Assembly: GCF_000820705.1 (NCBI RefSeq)
Contig: NZ_CCXI01000133.1
Coordinates: forward strand, 1-64,000
Direction of reading: 5' to 3'
Source: Clostridium polynesiense
GTDB taxonomy: Bacteria; Bacillota; Clostridia; Clostridiales; Clostridiaceae
DNA: 64,000 nucleotides
Part shown: positions 25,030 through 33,621 of the stretch, piece by piece
How the letters are laid out: every line of letters starts with the position of its first letter
How positions within the stretch are numbered: position 1 is the stretch's first letter
The notes under the pieces: generated by a model
The model's input: only the letters and a program-made list of their open reading frames with translations
Told to the model about the DNA's origin: nothing
Databases searched by the model: none
Made by a program: the position numbers and the translations under genes

Positions 25030-26379
25030 TTATTTATTTTTCAGCTTTTTCTGAGAAGCTTCCTTGCAGAAAATAAAGTAAGCTCCTTTTGCAGGAGAAA
25101 CATCCTCCTCAATAATAGTAAATTCAGTTATTTCACTATCTAAGTATTTTATAAAGTCTCTCTTAATAACCGGTATCTTAGTGAGGATACCGCCTCGGAT
25201 TGCAATTTTTACATTATCAGGACTGCCCATTCTCTTATAAACCTTAATAGTCAGATCCGCTAAATCCCTGCTGGCTTTCCTCAATAGCGAAACTGCTCTT
25301 TTATCATTTTTATCCGCTGCTTTAACAATAGTAGGAACTAGAGCAGAAATGCTGCTTTTATTTGCTGTATGAACATAATCTATAACGTCAGAGATGCTTT
25401 CTATATTTAATGCTCTCATAATTTCCCTGCTTAGGTAGGAAGGAGCCGCACCGGCATCCTTTTCTGCTATTATTTGTTTAAATGCATTTATAGCAATATG
25501 ATAGCCGCTGCCTCTATCGCTTATAAGATTCCCCCAGCCTCCTGCTCTTATGTATTCATTGTTATGGATTCCAAAGGAAATAGAACCTGTACCTGCAATG
25601 GTTAATATCCCTTCTTCTCCTTTTAATAACGCATTAAAAGCTAAATCCGCATCACTTATAACCGTTACTGAAGCAGGAAATCTGATTTCTAAATATTTTT
25701 GAATAACTTCTTTATTATTTCCTGTATAAGCCCCGGCAAGGCCTGCATAAATATGTACACAATTGCTCGGCCTGAGGTTCTGCATACACTGAAGGATTGC
25801 AATTTCTATATTTTTTAGTCCTTCCTCTTTATTTATTACAATATTACCGAAGCCGGAAATCCCGTGGGTTATTTCCTCACCTTCCAAGGTGTAGGCAATG
25901 GCTTCAGTCGCTGAACCTCCGCCATCCACACCTATAATATATTTAACCTCAGCAAGTTCCTTTATCTTTTTATCTACCTTCTGCTTGCTTTGAAACACAT
26001 CAAAATAATTGTTTATATAGTTTTCTACTTCATCAATAAGCTTATATTTTATTTCTTCTTCATAGTACCCCTTATAATGAAGCCTTTTTGTTCTTGAAGT
26101 AAGAAAATCGTCTATATGATTAGACAAGCTTATATTTTCATCCTTGGACTTTAGCTCATATAGTATAACGCTGGAGTCTACGTAATAAAGCACAGGTCTT
26201 CCATTCACTTTATAAATCATATTCATATCTATAAGCTGTCTGAAAGCCCTTACCACATTTGACCTCACCATTCCTAGCTTATCTGCAATTTCAGCAGCAG
26301 ATACACCTTTAATTTCTCCATGAACTAATTGTTTACGACATTCTTCTTTGAGCACGTCATAAACCTTATCATATACCAT
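25030..26379 (-). CDS. HTH-BadF fusion: DNA-binding domain joined to a sugar kinase-type ATPase
   Basis: 449 residues. Residues 1-70 form a winged helix-turn-helix (GVSAAEIADKLGMVRSNVVRAF, split as GVSAAEIADKLGM and RSNVVRAFRQL, ending NGRPVLYY) like that at the front of LevR-type activators. A helical linker (about 75-140) follows, then a BadF/BadG/N-acetylglucosamine-kinase ATPase (about 147-440) with phosphate loop YIIGVDGGGSATEA, GLAGAYTG, ISDADLAF and TIAGTGSIS. The design parallels ROK repressors, but with a different kinase family, suggesting a regulator that senses an amino sugar. It is the last gene of the recycling locus. It could also still phosphorylate sugar. Confidence 0.85.
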   Translation of the reverse strand: MVYDKVYDVLKEECRKQLVHGEIKGVSAAEIADKLGMVRSNVVRAFRQLIDMNMIYKVNGRPVLYYVDSSVILYELKSKDENISLSNHIDDFLTSRTKRLHYKGYYEEEIKYKLIDEVENYINNYFDVFQSKQKVDKKIKELAEVKYIIGVDGGGSATEAIAYTLEGEEITHGISGFGNIVINKEEGLKNIEIAILQCMQNLRPSNCVHIYAGLAGAYTGNNKEVIQKYLEIRFPASVTVISDADLAFNALLKGEEGILTIAGTGSISFGIHNNEYIRAGGWGNLISDRGSGYHIAINAFKQIIAEKDAGAAPSYLSREIMRALNIESISDVIDYVHTANKSSISALVPTIVKAADKNDKRAVSLLRKASRDLADLTIKVYKRMGSPDNVKIAIRGGILTKIPVIKRDFIKYLDSEITEFTIIEEDVSPAKGAYFIFCKEASQKKLKNK

Positions 26380-26406
26380 AAACTATCACCTTATTAAAAT
26401 CAGTAT

Positions 26407-27714
26407 TTATTTTCGTGTTTCAAAAAAATTCGGAAGATATTCCTTATGAGCCTCTAAAAGCTCATCTAAAACTATATTTCCATATCTTTGGGAAGCTACT
26501 AAAGGATTAATTATCATAGCAAGAAGCGCTTTATTGTAATCTCCTGTAACCGCCGCCTCGCAGGCTGCAACCTCAAAGGATTTAATCTGCTGAACCAATC
26601 CTTTTACCGCTTTAGGCAGTTTGCCTATGGTTATTGGAATAGGCCCTTCCTTTGTTATTACAGCGCTGACTTCTGCTACTTCATCAGGATCTAAATCTGA
26701 AAGTGCCCCTCTGTTTACAGTATTAACTACCTGGATATCTCCTTTATCGTTATAAATAGAAGATATTAAACTGCAGGCTGCATCACTGTAATAAGCGCCT
26801 CCTCTTTTTTCCAGAAGCTTTGGCTTTTCCTTTAATTCAGTGTCCTTATACATTTCGAAAAGCTCTTCTTCCATTTCTTTTACTTTTTCTGCTCGGGTAC
26901 CGTTTTCCTCATACTTCTTAACTGCTTCTTCTAAGGTTTCCTTTGCCATAAAGTAATATCTCTGATAAGGGGAAGGAATTACTCCAAGTTCCTTTACAAA
27001 GGCATTGTTCCATTCTGTTCCAGTTATATTATTCATACTTTGTTTTCCCCATTTACTTAGAACTTGAGATGTAACATCTTCTCCATCTAAAAATACAGAG
27101 GTAGCAAACACCATATGATTTAGTCCTCCAAAGGTTACCTTTACCTTGCTCTTATCTGCATTTAATATATTTGCAATAGCTGTATGCATATCAATAGGTA
27201 CATTGCATAAGCCAATAACTCTCTTTATGCTGCTATATCTGTTCACAGCCTCAGTAACCATACCTGCAGGATTAGTAAAGTTAATAAGCCATGCGTTAGG
27301 ACATAACTCTTCCATATCTTTGCATATATCTAAAATCACCGGTATAGTTCTAAGTCCTTTAAACAGACCTCCTGCACCATTAGTTTCTTGTCCAAGAAGT
27401 CCATGGCTTAATGGGATTCTCTCATCCTTAACCCTGGCATCCAGAAGACCTACTCTCATCTGAGTAGTAACAAAATCAGCACCCTTTAAAGCTTCTCTCC
27501 TATTAAGGGTTAAAAATATCTTAATAGGTACTCCTGCTTTTTCTACCATTCTCTTAGCCAGATTACCCACTATTTCAAGCTTTTCTTTTCCCGCTTCACA
27601 ATCTACAAGCCAAAGTTCTTCTATTGGAAGTTCATGGTACCTTTTAATAAATCCTTCTACAAGCTCAGGGGTATAACTGGATCCCCCTCCTATGGTTACA
27701 ATTTTTAATGACAT
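26407..27714 (-). CDS. GH4 6-phospho-beta-glucosidase
   Basis: 435 residues, NAD- and manganese-dependent GH4 glycosidase. The Rossmann motif IVTIGGGSSYTPEL is at the N-terminus; the metal ligands are the Cys in IGLCNVPIDM and the His in GLNHMVF, and the conserved NFTNPAGMVTEA is present. These fit the LicH/CelF/ChbF group, which splits 6-phospho-beta-glucosides including phosphorylated cellobiose or chitobiose. No PTS is nearby; the ROK kinase immediately upstream may supply the 6-phosphate. GGAGGTG precedes the ATG. Confidence 0.9.
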   Translation of the reverse strand: MSLKIVTIGGGSSYTPELVEGFIKRYHELPIEELWLVDCEAGKEKLEIVGNLAKRMVEKAGVPIKIFLTLNRREALKGADFVTTQMRVGLLDARVKDERIPLSHGLLGQETNGAGGLFKGLRTIPVILDICKDMEELCPNAWLINFTNPAGMVTEAVNRYSSIKRVIGLCNVPIDMHTAIANILNADKSKVKVTFGGLNHMVFATSVFLDGEDVTSQVLSKWGKQSMNNITGTEWNNAFVKELGVIPSPYQRYYFMAKETLEEAVKKYEENGTRAEKVKEMEEELFEMYKDTELKEKPKLLEKRGGAYYSDAACSLISSIYNDKGDIQVVNTVNRGALSDLDPDEVAEVSAVITKEGPIPITIGKLPKAVKGLVQQIKSFEVAACEAAVTGDYNKALLAMIINPLVASQRYGNIVLDELLEAHKEYLPNFFETRK

Positions 27715-27737
27715 TTATATCTTCACCTCCGAAATAT

Positions 27738-28619
27738 TTATATGATTTCCTCATATTCGTTGATATAGTTGTATACAGCTCCAATCATTCCTGCATTATT
27801 CTTTAAGCTGCAGGCTTCTATAGAGGTATATCCTTTTAAATGAGGATATATTTTCAGGGCTTCTTTTTCAATATCCTCAATAAGCCTGCTTTGAGAGCTT
27901 ACTCCCCCTCCTATAAGAAGCTTTTCAGGATCCATACATATACATAAACCTCCTATAAGCAGAGAAATTTTATTAATCCATTCCTTATAGACCTTATTAA
28001 TTATTTCGTTCTCCAGGTTGTTAAATATATACTCTCCATCTATTTCTTTATCTAATATTTTTCTTACCCTTTTTACGAGAGTGCCGGTAGCTGTAGCAGG
28101 CTCATAGCTTTCTCCTTCAGAGGATTTATTTTTAAGAACATATACAAGTCCAAACTCTCCTGCCTTAAAACTTTTTCCTCGAAGAAGCCTTCCTTCTGTA
28201 ACTATTGCTCCTCCTATACCGGTGCCTAAAGTAACCATTATGAAATCCTTAACTCCTTTGCCTGAGCCCATCCAAAGCTCAGCCAAAGCTGCGCAATTGG
28301 CATCATTTTCTATGGATATGTTATAACCTGTTCTTTTCTTAAGTTCACCCTTTAAATTAAAGGTTGTAAAATTCTTACCTACGCTGAAATCTGTGTTTTC
28401 TCCGGTAGCAGGATCTATAAAGCCTCCGATGCTTAAGGTTACTCCTTCGAATTCTTCAGTGCTTTCTATATTTTTTATAATATTTATAAGCTGCTTTAAA
28501 AACCTTTCAGGCTCCTTTTCAGTAGCTTCCTTACCGGTAAATTTCTGTTCTCCCTTTTTTGAGAACAGTCCATATTTAATAAAGGTTCCTCCAATGTCTA
28601 GGGCTAAAATATTATCCAT
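27738..28619 (-). CDS. ROK-family sugar kinase without the zinc motif
   Basis: 293 residues. The phosphate-binding loop ALDIGGTFIKYGLF opens the protein, with the catalytic base in IENDANCAALAE and VTLGTGIGGAIV in the middle. The usual zinc-binding cysteine motif CxCGxxGCxE is absent. That, and its place directly before a GH4 phospho-glycosidase, suggests a beta-glucoside or disaccharide kinase like BglK rather than glucokinase or NagK. No DNA-binding domain is present. It follows a hairpin at 28654-28690. Confidence 0.88.
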   Translation of the reverse strand: MDNILALDIGGTFIKYGLFSKKGEQKFTGKEATEKEPERFLKQLINIIKNIESTEEFEGVTLSIGGFIDPATGENTDFSVGKNFTTFNLKGELKKRTGYNISIENDANCAALAELWMGSGKGVKDFIMVTLGTGIGGAIVTEGRLLRGKSFKAGEFGLVYVLKNKSSEGESYEPATATGTLVKRVRKILDKEIDGEYIFNNLENEIINKVYKEWINKISLLIGGLCICMDPEKLLIGGGVSSQSRLIEDIEKEALKIYPHLKGYTSIEACSLKNNAGMIGAVYNYINEYEEII

Positions 28620-28653
28620 TTCATAATTCCTTTCCGGAAATAATTTATTAAGT

Positions 28654-28690
28654 ATATACAGCTTAGCTATTTTATAACTAAGCTGTATAT
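28654..28690 (-). terminator. Hairpin after the oligopeptide-binding protein gene
   Basis: Perfect 13-bp arms (ATATACAGCTTAG and partner) around an 11-base loop, 8 bases after the stop of the binding-protein gene. The tail has few Ts, so it may attenuate transcription or stabilise RNA rather than fully terminate. Confidence 0.55.
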
Positions 28691-28697
28691 TTTAAAG

Positions 28698-30560
28698 TTA
28701 TTTCTTTTCGTCCACGTAATATATTTCTCCGTCTTTAATGAGCTTGCTTAATACCTGATTCATAGTTCCGAAATAATAGTAACTCTCTTGTATTTCTCCA
28801 GCCTTACCATCTGCAAGACTTAAAGAAGGATCATATATTCTGAAAGGAGCAGACTTTTCAATTACAGGCATAAATACGCTTATATCATTAAGAAGGGTCA
28901 TTAATTCTTCTGTTAATTTCTTAGTTTCTTTCTCATCCTTAGATGCAAATAACTGTCTAAGCATCTGAGTAACATTGTATTCCTTACCGCTGGTAGGTGC
29001 TTTAACGATTCTGTCCTGTCCCGGTTCTATTTTAGGGAATCCTACTCTTGTAGAGGTTAATATATTATTAAAGGCTTCCCAAGGATGAGCATAGGTTCCT
29101 GCTGCCCCTAAGAAAGTGCTTCCTATCATAGCATCAGGGCTGCTTAAATAGCTCCATATAGTACCGCCTTCCATAGGCTTAAAGTTCACTTTGAAACCAA
29201 ATTCTGAAAGCATACTAGCCATAGCCTCAGAAGTCATCATTAAGGATGGCCAAGAGTTTATTGTTGCAATTTCAATAGGTACTTCTTCTCCCTTTTCGTT
29301 GGTCCATATTCCAGCATTATTCTTTTTCCAGCCAATAGACTCTAAAAGCTTAGCTGCTTTATCTGTATCATATTTATAATCAGGAAGAGTATCTATAAAA
29401 CCTTCGTTAGTATAATTTTTAATCAATGAAGGCATTAATCCGGAGTTTCTTGTATCGCTTAAGAAACTTCCCGGTTCAGCAATATTTACCAAGGTTTCTC
29501 TGTTTGTAGCCATGGTTATAGCTTTTCTAACTTCAGGAATGTTGACAGGATATTTTGCGGTATTAAAAACAAAACCTATCTGTGATAATTCTGGGATGTA
29601 TATCTTTCTCATAGTGTCTTTATATCTTGAATCTACCTGTTTAGAAGTATCTGGGCTCAATCCACCGTTTTCCATGGTATACTGCTGTTCAAGTATGGAA
29701 GTTGAGAAAGCCTCGGCACTTCCAGGTCTCAGACCTCTTACGGTTTCTATCTTAACATCTATTCTGTAGTGAGGATTTTTCTTAAAGGTTACCTCAGAGG
29801 TAGTTACTCCGCTTATAACATATGGACCGGAAGCTATAACCTTTGTTGGGTCTGGCTTGTATGCTAATAAATCGTTATTTATCTCTGTAAGCTTGGCTTG
29901 TCCTTCAGGAGTATAATCATATGTATTGGTATTTGATTTTAAAACCCTTTGGGTATCCGCAATAACCTTATATTGTGCTGCCCATTTGCCGAACTCCTTA
30001 GCGGGAGACATGATAGGCAAAGCAAAAGCTAATTTTAATGCTAGCGGGCTTTCATTAACAAAGGTAATTCTAACAGTAAGATCATCTATCTTTTCTATTT
30101 TCTCTGCAAAGGTCCATATAGCACTCTTACCTACGTTAACATAGTAGTTTGTCATAATGTCTTCTGAGGTAAGCGGACTTCCATCACTCCATTTAAGATC
30201 CTTTTTAAGCTTCATAGTTAGAACTTTTCCCTCTTGCTTATAGCTTTCTAAAAGAGATTCTTTATAAGTGTTGCTTGGGAAAGGTGAGAAATCTGCAAGA
30301 TAATCATATACAAGAGGCTGAACTGACCAATCCAGACCTGCCACATCATAAGGATTACCATTAAAAGCCGGCGGTGATTGCACATTTATAAGTGTAGTTA
30401 AAACCTTATCGTTTTTAACCGGCTGCCCCTCAAGCTTAAGCTTAGTATTTTTTAATTCCGTGGTTCCTTCTTTTGAACCCTGTGTACAACCTGCTAAAAC
30501 TGTAGTCATTAAACTTAAAGAAATAGCTCCGGCGATTAGCGATTTAATTTTTATTTTCAT
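28698..30560 (-). CDS. Oligopeptide-type ABC substrate-binding lipoprotein, first copy
   Basis: 620 residues, SBP family 5. The signal peptide has lipobox LAGC with Cys25. The family block LKWSDGSPLTSEDIMTNYYV is at about residue 120. Compared with standard DppA/OppA proteins (about 540) it is long, with an insertion near residues 195-240. It is a paralogue of the protein at 41590 (shared NGNPY/QGNPY, PLVYDYLADFSP/PLIYDYLADYSP and many more blocks). It lies at the downstream end of the transporter operon. In a cell-wall recycling context its ligand could be a muropeptide, as for MppA-like proteins. Confidence 0.92.
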   Translation of the reverse strand: MKIKIKSLIAGAISLSLMTTVLAGCTQGSKEGTTELKNTKLKLEGQPVKNDKVLTTLINVQSPPAFNGNPYDVAGLDWSVQPLVYDYLADFSPFPSNTYKESLLESYKQEGKVLTMKLKKDLKWSDGSPLTSEDIMTNYYVNVGKSAIWTFAEKIEKIDDLTVRITFVNESPLALKLAFALPIMSPAKEFGKWAAQYKVIADTQRVLKSNTNTYDYTPEGQAKLTEINNDLLAYKPDPTKVIASGPYVISGVTTSEVTFKKNPHYRIDVKIETVRGLRPGSAEAFSTSILEQQYTMENGGLSPDTSKQVDSRYKDTMRKIYIPELSQIGFVFNTAKYPVNIPEVRKAITMATNRETLVNIAEPGSFLSDTRNSGLMPSLIKNYTNEGFIDTLPDYKYDTDKAAKLLESIGWKKNNAGIWTNEKGEEVPIEIATINSWPSLMMTSEAMASMLSEFGFKVNFKPMEGGTIWSYLSSPDAMIGSTFLGAAGTYAHPWEAFNNILTSTRVGFPKIEPGQDRIVKAPTSGKEYNVTQMLRQLFASKDEKETKKLTEELMTLLNDISVFMPVIEKSAPFRIYDPSLSLADGKAGEIQESYYYFGTMNQVLSKLIKDGEIYYVDEKK

Positions 30561-30579
30561 AGTTGTTACCTCCTTAATA

Positions 30580-31641
30580 TCAGCTCAAATATTCCGTAAT
30601 TATGCAATTATGCAGCAATCTTCTAAACCTTATAATATCTATATTGTCTCTGGTTGGATGAACTCTGTTTGTTAAAAGTATTACATACATCCCGGTTTCC
30701 TTATCCACCCATAGAGACGTTCCAGTAAAGCCTGTATGTCCAAAGGATCCCTCTGAGAATAAATCTCCAGAAGGGTGATTTATACTTTTCATAGTTTTTA
30801 AACTGAAGCCTAATCCTCGCTGCTCTTCAAGTTCCCTGGTATAATTATGAATACTCATACGAAAGGTATTTTTACCTATAAAGCTTTTTTCTTTTATCCC
30901 TCCTTCATTAGACAACATCTGTGCAAAAGTGTTCATGTCCTTTATATTAGAAAACACTCCTGCATTTCCGGAAATCCCTCCAAGGTATCTTGCATTTTCA
31001 TCATGAACTACCCCTTTTAAATAAAGATTTTTATCTTTAAGGAATTCTGTGGAGGCTATATTCACTGACTTGGGGTTATATCCGGTACTTTTCATATTTA
31101 AAGGTTCAAATACATACTTTGAACTTAAACCTGCTAAATCCTGACTGCCTATAATCTCCAGAATTTTACCCAAAAGAATATATCCCAGACAGCTGTAAAC
31201 CACCTTTTCCCCGGGAACATATTCTAAGGGATGCTTCAATATGCTATCTGCAGCTCCCTCCGGTGAGGAAGCTGTAGAGTATATAGGCATTACAGCTGAA
31301 AGTCCTGCTGTGTGAGTCATAAGGTTATGTATGGTTATCTGTTTTTTATCTTCAGGTACATTTGTAAAATACAGTTCTAAGGTATCTCCTAAGGTCATAA
31401 GGCCTTCTTCTATAAATCGTAAAGCTACCATGGTAGTGGACATTATCTTCGTTAATGAAGCCATATCAAACAAAGTTTCTTCCGTCACAAAATCTTTTTC
31501 TGGATATAAGCTTTTATAACCTATACAGTTTCTGTATAATTCTTCTGTGGAGTTTCCTATGGAAAGTATACCTCCTGGGAATACCCCACACTTTTGTGCT
31601 TCTTCAAAAATTTTCTCAGTTTTTATAAACCTTTTAGTCAA
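30580..31641 (-). CDS. Beta-lactamase-fold serine hydrolase (YbbE/AmlB-like)
   Basis: 353 residues, class C beta-lactamase/PBP fold. The catalytic SxxK is Ser62-Leu-Thr-Lys65. The second motif is Tyr149-Ser-Cys151 instead of the usual YxN/YSN, and a HTG-like element occurs late (GHTGFTGTSLW). There is no signal peptide, so it is probably cytoplasmic. The Bacillus MurNAc operon (murQ-murR-murP-ybbE-nagZ-namZ) also carries such a protein beside nagZ and namZ, as here. It may trim muropeptides; the reaction is not known. Confidence 0.88.
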   Translation of the reverse strand: MTKRFIKTEKIFEEAQKCGVFPGGILSIGNSTEELYRNCIGYKSLYPEKDFVTEETLFDMASLTKIMSTTMVALRFIEEGLMTLGDTLELYFTNVPEDKKQITIHNLMTHTAGLSAVMPIYSTASSPEGAADSILKHPLEYVPGEKVVYSCLGYILLGKILEIIGSQDLAGLSSKYVFEPLNMKSTGYNPKSVNIASTEFLKDKNLYLKGVVHDENARYLGGISGNAGVFSNIKDMNTFAQMLSNEGGIKEKSFIGKNTFRMSIHNYTRELEEQRGLGFSLKTMKSINHPSGDLFSEGSFGHTGFTGTSLWVDKETGMYVILLTNRVHPTRDNIDIIRFRRLLHNCIITEYLS

Positions 31642-31644
31642 TTT

Positions 31645-32346
31645 TTACAGTCCTTCTTTTATTATTCTCTTTTGTATTGGGTCTATATCAAAGGTTTCCG
31701 CATATTTTTTCCTAGCTTCAATTCCCCTTGCAGCTTTTAAATGAGAATAATACTCCTTGTATTTGTATGAGCTGCTGTTTAATGCAAACCAGTGATGATT
31801 TATAGCTTCTGACCAAAGTTTAAAACCTTCGTCGGAAATAAGTGAATATACATAAGGTTTGAAATCTGTTGGATCCTCCCAATTTTCTGCATAGTATGGA
31901 CCTGCCGCAAAATGAGCGGGATTTTCTCTTTCCAATGCAGGAAGACCAGCAAAAAACTGAGCATCATTTACAATTCTGTGGGTTAAAGCATGGTCCTTGT
32001 GCATGCTGTTTTTCCAGTGAGTTATTAAAACATTAGGCTTATATTTTCTGATTAAATCAGCTACCTGAAGCCTTACTTCTTTATTATCAGGAAGTTCACC
32101 ATCCAGGTGCTCTAAAACTACAGCTTCCCCTCCAAGCATTTCTGCAAATTTCTCCGCTTCCTGTATTTTCTGCACTCTATATTCTTTATCTGTCATTGTA
32201 GGAGGGTTACCTCTTTCTCCTGCAGTTAATGCTACAGTAATTATCTTATGACCCTGAAGAGCCATTGTAGCAAGTGTTCCTCCTGCTGTTAATTCCATAT
32301 CCCCTACATGGCCTCCTATAGCCATAACAATTCTTTTATCTGCCAT
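31645..32346 (-). CDS. PIG-L/LmbE family deacetylase
   Basis: 233 residues of the family that includes GlcNAc-PI and MshB zinc deacetylases. Metal ligands are His13 and Asp16 in GGHVGDMELTAGG and a later His in MHKDHALTH (116/119). In the canonical AHPDDE motif the residue before the ligand Asp is the catalytic base; here that position is Gly15. Subfamilies with a GHxGDxE motif do exist. In this locus an N-acetyl sugar substrate is plausible. It is tightly packed, with 1 base to the GNAT gene and 3 to the hydrolase gene. Confidence 0.88.
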   Translation of the reverse strand: MADKRIVMAIGGHVGDMELTAGGTLATMALQGHKIITVALTAGERGNPPTMTDKEYRVQKIQEAEKFAEMLGGEAVVLEHLDGELPDNKEVRLQVADLIRKYKPNVLITHWKNSMHKDHALTHRIVNDAQFFAGLPALERENPAHFAAGPYYAENWEDPTDFKPYVYSLISDEGFKLWSEAINHHWFALNSSSYKYKEYYSHLKAARGIEARKKYAETFDIDPIQKRIIKEGL

Positions 32347-32347
32347 T

Positions 32348-33325
32348 TTACTTAAACTCCTTTCTCATTATTGCCCAGCTTCTTACAATTTTGAAGCCTG
32401 CAGATTCATATATATTTCTCGCCGGATTATTATCTCCGGTAAATAAGGTCATATATTCTGCTCCTGCGTCCTTTAGGCCTTTACACAGCGCAGAGAAAAG
32501 TACCTTTCCTGCTCCGTGCTTTCTGTATTCAGAGTGTATTCCTATCCCTGCAAAGTATCCTCTTTTGCTTTCCTGAACCGTTAAAGGACCTGTAAAGCCG
32601 CATATTTTCCCTTTGTGCTCTACAATAAGTACAGGATTTGCACTGTCACCTTTTTCAACATTACTCATTACAGCTTCTTCCCACAAAGGATTATCTAAAT
32701 CCCTAAATAGTTCTTCAAAACCGTAATGCTTGCTTTTATCGTAATAGGTTATATGTATATCCTTTTCATGTAAAGCCTTTTCCCTTTCCGCTATATCACT
32801 GCTGTATTCAAAACCATCTAGAAGCCTGTAGTAGGAATTTTGATTTACTACATCCTTAAAACGCATATTTTTAAAGAAAATATATGACGGAGAGCTTAAG
32901 TCAAGTCCCGGAGCATTAGGATGATCCTGGTCTGCCGTTCCAGGTACAATCCACTCAAGATTTATAGGATTAAAAAAGGTGATTTCCATCTTTTTAATAC
33001 TCTCTACACTTTTAAAGCGCTCTTCAAGCTTATTAACAAGCTCTGATCCTATGCCTCTTCTTAAGTATTCCTCCTTCACTAAGACGAAGGTTATATATCC
33101 TGTATCACCTTCATTTTTATAGCAGCCATTAATAAATCCTACTATTTTTTCATTTTCCTTATAAACATAATTAATTTTAGTCAATGAACTTTCGTCGCTG
33201 ACAAATTTATTTATAAAAGCTTCCTTGTTAAACTTTTTATGGAGAAATCTATTATTATGCCTTTCTTCATTCCAAAGATTTAAAACTTCCTGAAAATCAG
33301 ATTCCTGCATCTTATAAATGTTCAT
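32348..33325 (-). CDS. Tandem GNAT acetyltransferase
   Basis: 325 residues with two GNAT halves. The first (about 1-150) has the acetyl-CoA loop VKEEYLRRGIGSELVNKL; the second (about 190-325) has HSEYRKHGAGKVLFSALCKG and NNPARNIYESAGFK. The middle carries a distinctive Pro/Asp-rich stretch (PGTADQDHPNAPGLDLSSP). Substrate unknown; beside a deacetylase and amino-sugar enzymes, an amino group on a sugar or peptide is possible. It overlaps the preceding small membrane protein gene by four bases (ATGA type). Confidence 0.87.
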   Translation of the reverse strand: MNIYKMQESDFQEVLNLWNEERHNNRFLHKKFNKEAFINKFVSDESSLTKINYVYKENEKIVGFINGCYKNEGDTGYITFVLVKEEYLRRGIGSELVNKLEERFKSVESIKKMEITFFNPINLEWIVPGTADQDHPNAPGLDLSSPSYIFFKNMRFKDVVNQNSYYRLLDGFEYSSDIAEREKALHEKDIHITYYDKSKHYGFEELFRDLDNPLWEEAVMSNVEKGDSANPVLIVEHKGKICGFTGPLTVQESKRGYFAGIGIHSEYRKHGAGKVLFSALCKGLKDAGAEYMTLFTGDNNPARNIYESAGFKIVRSWAIMRKEFK

Positions 33326-33621
33326 TGCTTTCCCCCCTCATTTTCTTTATTTAACTTTTCTCTGCTGCTTATTTTTTCAAAATACCTTAAAAGTATTTTA
33401 GGAACTATCCATACTCCTATTACTATTAATAAGTTAAAAATAATAATCATGAGATATACAACATTTGCTTCTACTATATCTCTAGCTGCAAAAAATGATA
33501 TTAAGCTTATTATGAGAAGTGCTCCTGACATAGCTCCAATTATATTTAAATACTTTGTTATTACCCTTATATCTAGTCCTCTTTGCTTGTTATCTCCAGA
33601 ACCTTTTCTGCGTGATGACAT
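33322..33621 (-). CDS. Small two-helix membrane protein
   Basis: 99 residues with two hydrophobic segments (about 28-50 and 56-77) and a charged tail (KISSREKLNKENEGGKQ). The start at 33621 follows GGGGGA by eight bases; the longer frame from 33672 is less likely. It overlaps the end of the ABC ATPase gene by 49 bases in another frame and the GNAT start by four bases, so it is embedded in the operon. Function unknown. Confidence 0.65.
   Translation of the reverse strand: MSSRRKGSGDNKQRGLDIRVITKYLNIIGAMSGALLIISLISFFAARDIVEANVVYLMIIIFNLLIVIGVWIVPKILLRYFEKISSREKLNKENEGGKQ

Noticed and set aside
26407-27714. GH4 enzyme as a substitute for the missing MurNAc-6-phosphate etherase
   Set aside because: GH4 chemistry oxidises a free C3 hydroxyl, but in MurNAc C3 carries the lactyl ether, so the mechanism does not fit.
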